Origin: Clostridia bacterium
GTDB lineage: Bacteria; Bacillota_A; Clostridia; Oscillospirales; CAG-272
Reading direction: 5' to 3'
Assembly: GCA_017452945.1 (NCBI GenBank)
Contig: JAFTLD010000070.1
Location: 1-53,153 of the forward strand
DNA: 53,153 nucleotides
In this document: piece by piece, positions 50,591-53,153 of the stretch
How the letters are laid out: each line of letters starts with the position of its first letter
Position numbering within the stretch: the stretch's first letter is position 1
Notes under the pieces: generated by a model
Told to the model about the DNA's origin: nothing
Databases searched by the model: none
The model's input: only the letters and a program-made list of their open reading frames with translations
Program-made: the position numbers and the translations under genes

Positions 50591-52354
50591 ATGAAAAAAT
50601 TAGTATCTATGTTGTTGATGATATCAATAATAATGTCAGGATTTTCGATGATAACATTTGCAGAAGAAAGTATAGTTACGTCTAAACAAGGTTCTGAATT
50701 AATAGAAAACACTTTGCCGAAGATTAGATATTATTATACCAATGATTGTAACGACATTGTAATGACAAATAGTGCGCAAGAATTTTGCAATAATGTTTCC
50801 ACAGATGAACTGATAGAAGTGGTATTCGAACTTGAGTATGATATTGATGATTGTGATTGTAAAAAGTCTTTAGACGTAAATTCAACAGATCTTGAGGTTG
50901 AGAAGGTAAAAATGGAGCATCGAGATAGGATGCAGGAAATTCACACACAAGACAACTATGATTTTTTGCTGGACAGTGGTCTATCGCTTACATCCGATTC
51001 ATATACAATTACTATGTCGAAGTATTCACCATTTGTTCAAATTCTTTTTGATGATTACAACGATTATCAAACATATAACTTACAAATTATAGGTTTAGCT
51101 GAGTTGGATTCAGTATTAGGAATTAACATTGGTGTTCCACTTGCTAGCGGCACAGATGCGACAAGGGTGGCTGGATCTTCGGTTGGAACATATCAAATGC
51201 AAGATGCAATTGATGATATTAATGCTTCTTCTCAAACATACGATGGAAGTGGTGTAATTGTTGGTGTCATTGAAGCATACGGAGTTGCATATGCCAATAG
51301 TGATTCTGAACTGGGAGAATTGGACATACATACTATGGGTACATCTTCTGACGAACATGCAATAGATGTCACCAGAGTTTTTTGTGGTTCTAATGGTTTA
51401 GCGCGTGGTGTGGATAAAGTATACATATATCACTCACCGGGTTCTTCCTCAATGATAAGTGCCATGGATTGGATGGTAGAAAATGCTGTTGATGTGATTA
51501 ACACCAGTAAGTCGACAGTTGGCTTAAATGGTCAATATCATTGGACGAGCGCCCTGTTAGACTACTATGTAAGATATGAATTTATTACATACGTAAATTC
51601 AGCAGGAAATGATGGGACGGAGAGTGATAGTGATACGTGTAACTATGGAATGGGATACAATGTTATAGCAGTAGGTGCGACAGATGTTTCAAACAATATA
51701 AGCACATATTCGTCATATGGTGTAGATTCTGGTATCCATACGAGGAAGCCAACTATATCTGCTCCAGGAACAAATATCATTATTGGAGGCGATAACATTG
51801 GAAGTGGAACAAGTTATTCTGCTCCTGTTGTGGCTGGAGTAATCGCTAAATTAATGGACGAATACCCATTACTAAAAGTATATCCCGAGGTTGTTATTGC
51901 ATCTATTATTGCATCTGCGACACCAGTAAATGGTCAAACTGGTGATTGGGATATTCATGCGGGAGCGGGAAGAATTGATTATCAAAGAGCACGAGAGGCA
52001 GTTGCCAATTGTGTATGGTTTTCATTTTCTGATGATTCAGTCGATGATGTGAGAATCGAAAGAACAATTTCCGGAGTCGCATATAAAACCATAAAAGTAG
52101 CGGCTTTTTGGTTGGTGAATTCAACAACGACGAGTTCGAATGACAATATATTATTAAATAATCACACAGACTATGATTTAAGCATTACAGATGTTCATGA
52201 AGATTGGATTACAGGCTCATATAGTTTGAAAAATCTTGAAGTAGCAAGTTGTGATTGTGGAGCAAATAGCAGCGTAATATTGCAAATCGAACAATATTTA
52301 GAACGAAAGACTTCCGATGCGGACTGGGGGGCATTTACATGGGTATACGAGTAA
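50591..52354 (+). CDS. Secreted subtilase-like serine peptidase (S8), Glu at the Asp site
   Basis: 587 residues. Signal peptide (1-25, MKKLVSMLLM...FAEES); a probable propeptide to about 215; then a subtilase domain. Catalytic elements: His256 in DEHAIDVTRVF, oxyanion Asn340 in NSAGNDGT, and Ser408 in GSGTSYSAPVVAGVIAKLM. At the usual Asp site the sequence reads IVGVIEAYG, placing Glu228 where Asp is normal. The ~120-residue C-terminal domain is of unknown fold. AAGAAGGAG precedes ATG. It is markedly AT-rich (ATA, TTA and AGA codons) relative to the core genes, suggesting acquisition. The next gene overlaps its 3' end by 16 nt. Confidence 0.87.
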   Translation: MKKLVSMLLMISIIMSGFSMITFAEESIVTSKQGSELIENTLPKIRYYYTNDCNDIVMTNSAQEFCNNVSTDELIEVVFELEYDIDDCDCKKSLDVNSTDLEVEKVKMEHRDRMQEIHTQDNYDFLLDSGLSLTSDSYTITMSKYSPFVQILFDDYNDYQTYNLQIIGLAELDSVLGINIGVPLASGTDATRVAGSSVGTYQMQDAIDDINASSQTYDGSGVIVGVIEAYGVAYANSDSELGELDIHTMGTSSDEHAIDVTRVFCGSNGLARGVDKVYIYHSPGSSSMISAMDWMVENAVDVINTSKSTVGLNGQYHWTSALLDYYVRYEFITYVNSAGNDGTESDSDTCNYGMGYNVIAVGATDVSNNISTYSSYGVDSGIHTRKPTISAPGTNIIIGGDNIGSGTSYSAPVVAGVIAKLMDEYPLLKVYPEVVIASIIASATPVNGQTGDWDIHAGAGRIDYQRAREAVANCVWFSFSDDSVDDVRIERTISGVAYKTIKVAAFWLVNSTTTSSNDNILLNNHTDYDLSITDVHEDWITGSYSLKNLEVASCDCGANSSVILQIEQYLERKTSDADWGAFTWVYE

Positions 52355-52905
52355 AAAAAATATTTTTTCTTTGTTTATGTATGTCGCTTTTGTTAGGAGG
52401 AGTGTTGTCGTGTGATCATAATAATATTGAAAGCCCAAATAGTGAATCTACTAACCAATCGAATATGATGAATCACACTAAATTAGATGGATATGTTACG
52501 GTTCCTTTTAGCACTCCCATACTTCAAAGGGTTGATGCACCCGGGAGTTGCATATCGGATGATATTCTTTTTGTAAAATCGCTTGATGAACTTGAAATGT
52601 TGGATGTGGACTTGGTTTCAAATTATGATGACGCATATTTTGAAGAGAATTTTCTTGTTATGATTCAATTTGAACATGCGGGTGGAGAAAAAGTTCAAGA
52701 AATAACCGGTGTGATTGTAAAAGATGAAATGTTTTGCCCTGTTATTACCATTGAGTCTCAAGAGGATCTAAACGCAGTAATAAAGTATTCTCTTGTTACG
52801 ATAGAAGTAAGTACGAAATATTCAGAGATGGAGATAGGAGAAATTTTGGTTATCAATAATTATGATTCATCAAAAGGAAGTTCGAGATACAATAAAATTG
52901 ACTGA
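52339..52905 (+). CDS. Lipoprotein partner of the subtilase, PrcB-like region
   Basis: 188 residues. Lipoprotein signal with lipobox VLSC (Cys25), a Ser/Asn-rich linker, then a compact beta-rich domain (FLVMIQFEHAGGEKVQEIT...). That domain recalls the C-terminal domain of PrcB, a partner of the Treponema subtilase dentilisin, but the match is from memory and weak. The 16-nt overlap with the protease gene and the shared AT-rich composition indicate they work, and moved, together; inhibitor, chaperone or anchor roles are possible. Confidence 0.75.
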   Translation: MGIRVKKIFFLCLCMSLLLGGVLSCDHNNIESPNSESTNQSNMMNHTKLDGYVTVPFSTPILQRVDAPGSCISDDILFVKSLDELEMLDVDLVSNYDDAYFEENFLVMIQFEHAGGEKVQEITGVIVKDEMFCPVITIESQEDLNAVIKYSLVTIEVSTKYSEMEIGEILVINNYDSSKGSSRYNKID

Positions 52906-52987
52906 TTGTTGGAGGTTGTTATAAAAAAATATATGCTTTAGAGCAAAAAATCTAAATAGCTTACAAAAAACCAGAATGCAATCCGTT

Positions 52988-53017
52988 CCCCGCGGCAAAA
53001 TGCCGCGGGGATTTTTT
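52988..53017 (+). terminator. Terminator of the protease-lipoprotein pair
   Basis: Perfect 10-bp GC stem CCCCGCGGCA/TGCCGCGGGG with an AAA loop and ATTTTTT. A second perfect hairpin, AACCACGCGA/TCGCGTGGTT (53028-53050), follows at once. Confidence 0.93.
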
Positions 53018-53075
53018 GTAAAAAGAAAACCACGCGATAGTCGCGTGGTTCAAAAGAGGCTCTGCCGATGAGAGG

Positions 53076-53144
53076 AAATCCTCCAAATATGGTATAATTA
53101 GTTTGACCTGCCAGTCAAAGTAAAAAAACATATTTGGAGGATTT
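53076..53144 (+). promoter_or_regulatory. Promoter flanked by 16-bp inverted repeat
   Basis: AAATCCTCCAAATATG (53076-53091) is repeated inverted at 53129-53144 (CATATTTGGAGGATTT). TATAAT (53093-53098) abuts the left copy and TTTGAC/GTCAAA forms a small palindrome at 53103-53118. The right copy contains the ribosome binding site GGAGG of the gene starting at 53149. Confidence 0.7.
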
Positions 53145-53148
53145 ATCT

Positions 53149-53153
53149 ATGAG
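53149..53153 (+). CDS. Start of a gene cut by the window end
   Basis: ATG 53149 behind TTTGGAGGATTTATCT. Only the start codon and two more bases are visible, so the product cannot be named. The promoter with an inverted repeat may be that of a transposase or a self-regulated gene. Confidence 0.55.

Overview
The window reads as a chromosome segment of an anaerobic gut-type Clostridia (Oscillospiraceae/Ruminococcaceae-like), Gram-positive and probably endospore-forming. The grounds are a canonical Firmicutes ribosomal operon end, a PASTA-tailed division PBP in a dcw cluster, a GerA/SpoVAF-type germination protein, a PPi-type phosphofructokinase, and an IspH-ribosomal protein S1 fusion downstream of a BaiN-like flavoprotein, cmk and plsC. 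The core genes look moderately GC-rich; several islands (about 15.9-16.2, 37.5-40.7 and 50.6-52.9 kb) are visibly more AT-rich. No tRNA, rRNA, CRISPR array, prophage or complete insertion sequence was recognised.

Layout. 1-4.67 kb: adk (partial)-map-infA-rpmJ-rpsM-rpsK-rpsD-rpoA-rplQ, with infA apparently starting at CTG. 4.7-8.2 kb: a COG2509-like flavoprotein and a convergent mgtE, separated by a 393-bp inverted-repeat element. 8.3-10.6 kb (minus): a lipoprotein gene and a second lipoprotein/membrane gene broken by an in-frame amber codon. 10.86-11.13 kb: a TA-flanked MITE. 11.2-13.3 kb: an Agr/LytTR-type two-component pair. 13.4-15.7 kb: a palindromic repeat, PPi-PFK and an SDR. 15.69-16.44 kb: a second, cargo-carrying copy of the inverted-repeat element. 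16.5-18.0 kb: a GerA-family protein.

18.2-32.0 kb is the dcw cluster: mraZ-rsmH-ftsL-like-PBP-murE-murF-mraY-ftsW-murG-ftsQ-ftsZ. It lacks murD between mraY and ftsW. It has a likely MraZ operator at its promoter, and a consensus promoter plus a structured RNA candidate inserted between the ftsL-like gene and the PBP gene. 32.1-36.4 kb: two small membrane proteins, a KdpDE-like sensor/regulator pair, then a PiT phosphate transporter and its DUF47/PhoU-like partner, whose promoter carries phased TTAC repeats.

36.4-42.6 kb (minus) is a tight eight-gene unit with one promoter and one bidirectional terminator. It holds a small protein resembling a pre-ATP-grasp domain, a second MurE-like ligase, a zinc-ribbon protein, four unrecognised small proteins and an SGNH hydrolase. 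This is the best candidate for an undescribed multi-gene system. 42.7-45.2 kb: a GNAT acetyltransferase, dispersed repeats, a small XRE regulator and an RpiR regulator. 45.2-49.8 kb: BaiN-like flavoprotein-cmk-plsC-ispH/rpsA, the fusion gene carrying a promoter-like patch and a strong internal ribosome binding site ahead of the S1 part. 49.9-50.6 kb has no convincing gene but holds a consensus promoter. 50.6-52.9 kb: an AT-rich pair of a secreted subtilase with Glu at the usual catalytic Asp position and an overlapping lipoprotein. The window ends at the start of another gene preceded by an inverted repeat.

All calls are from reading the sequence and remembered family motifs; no database search or folding program was run.
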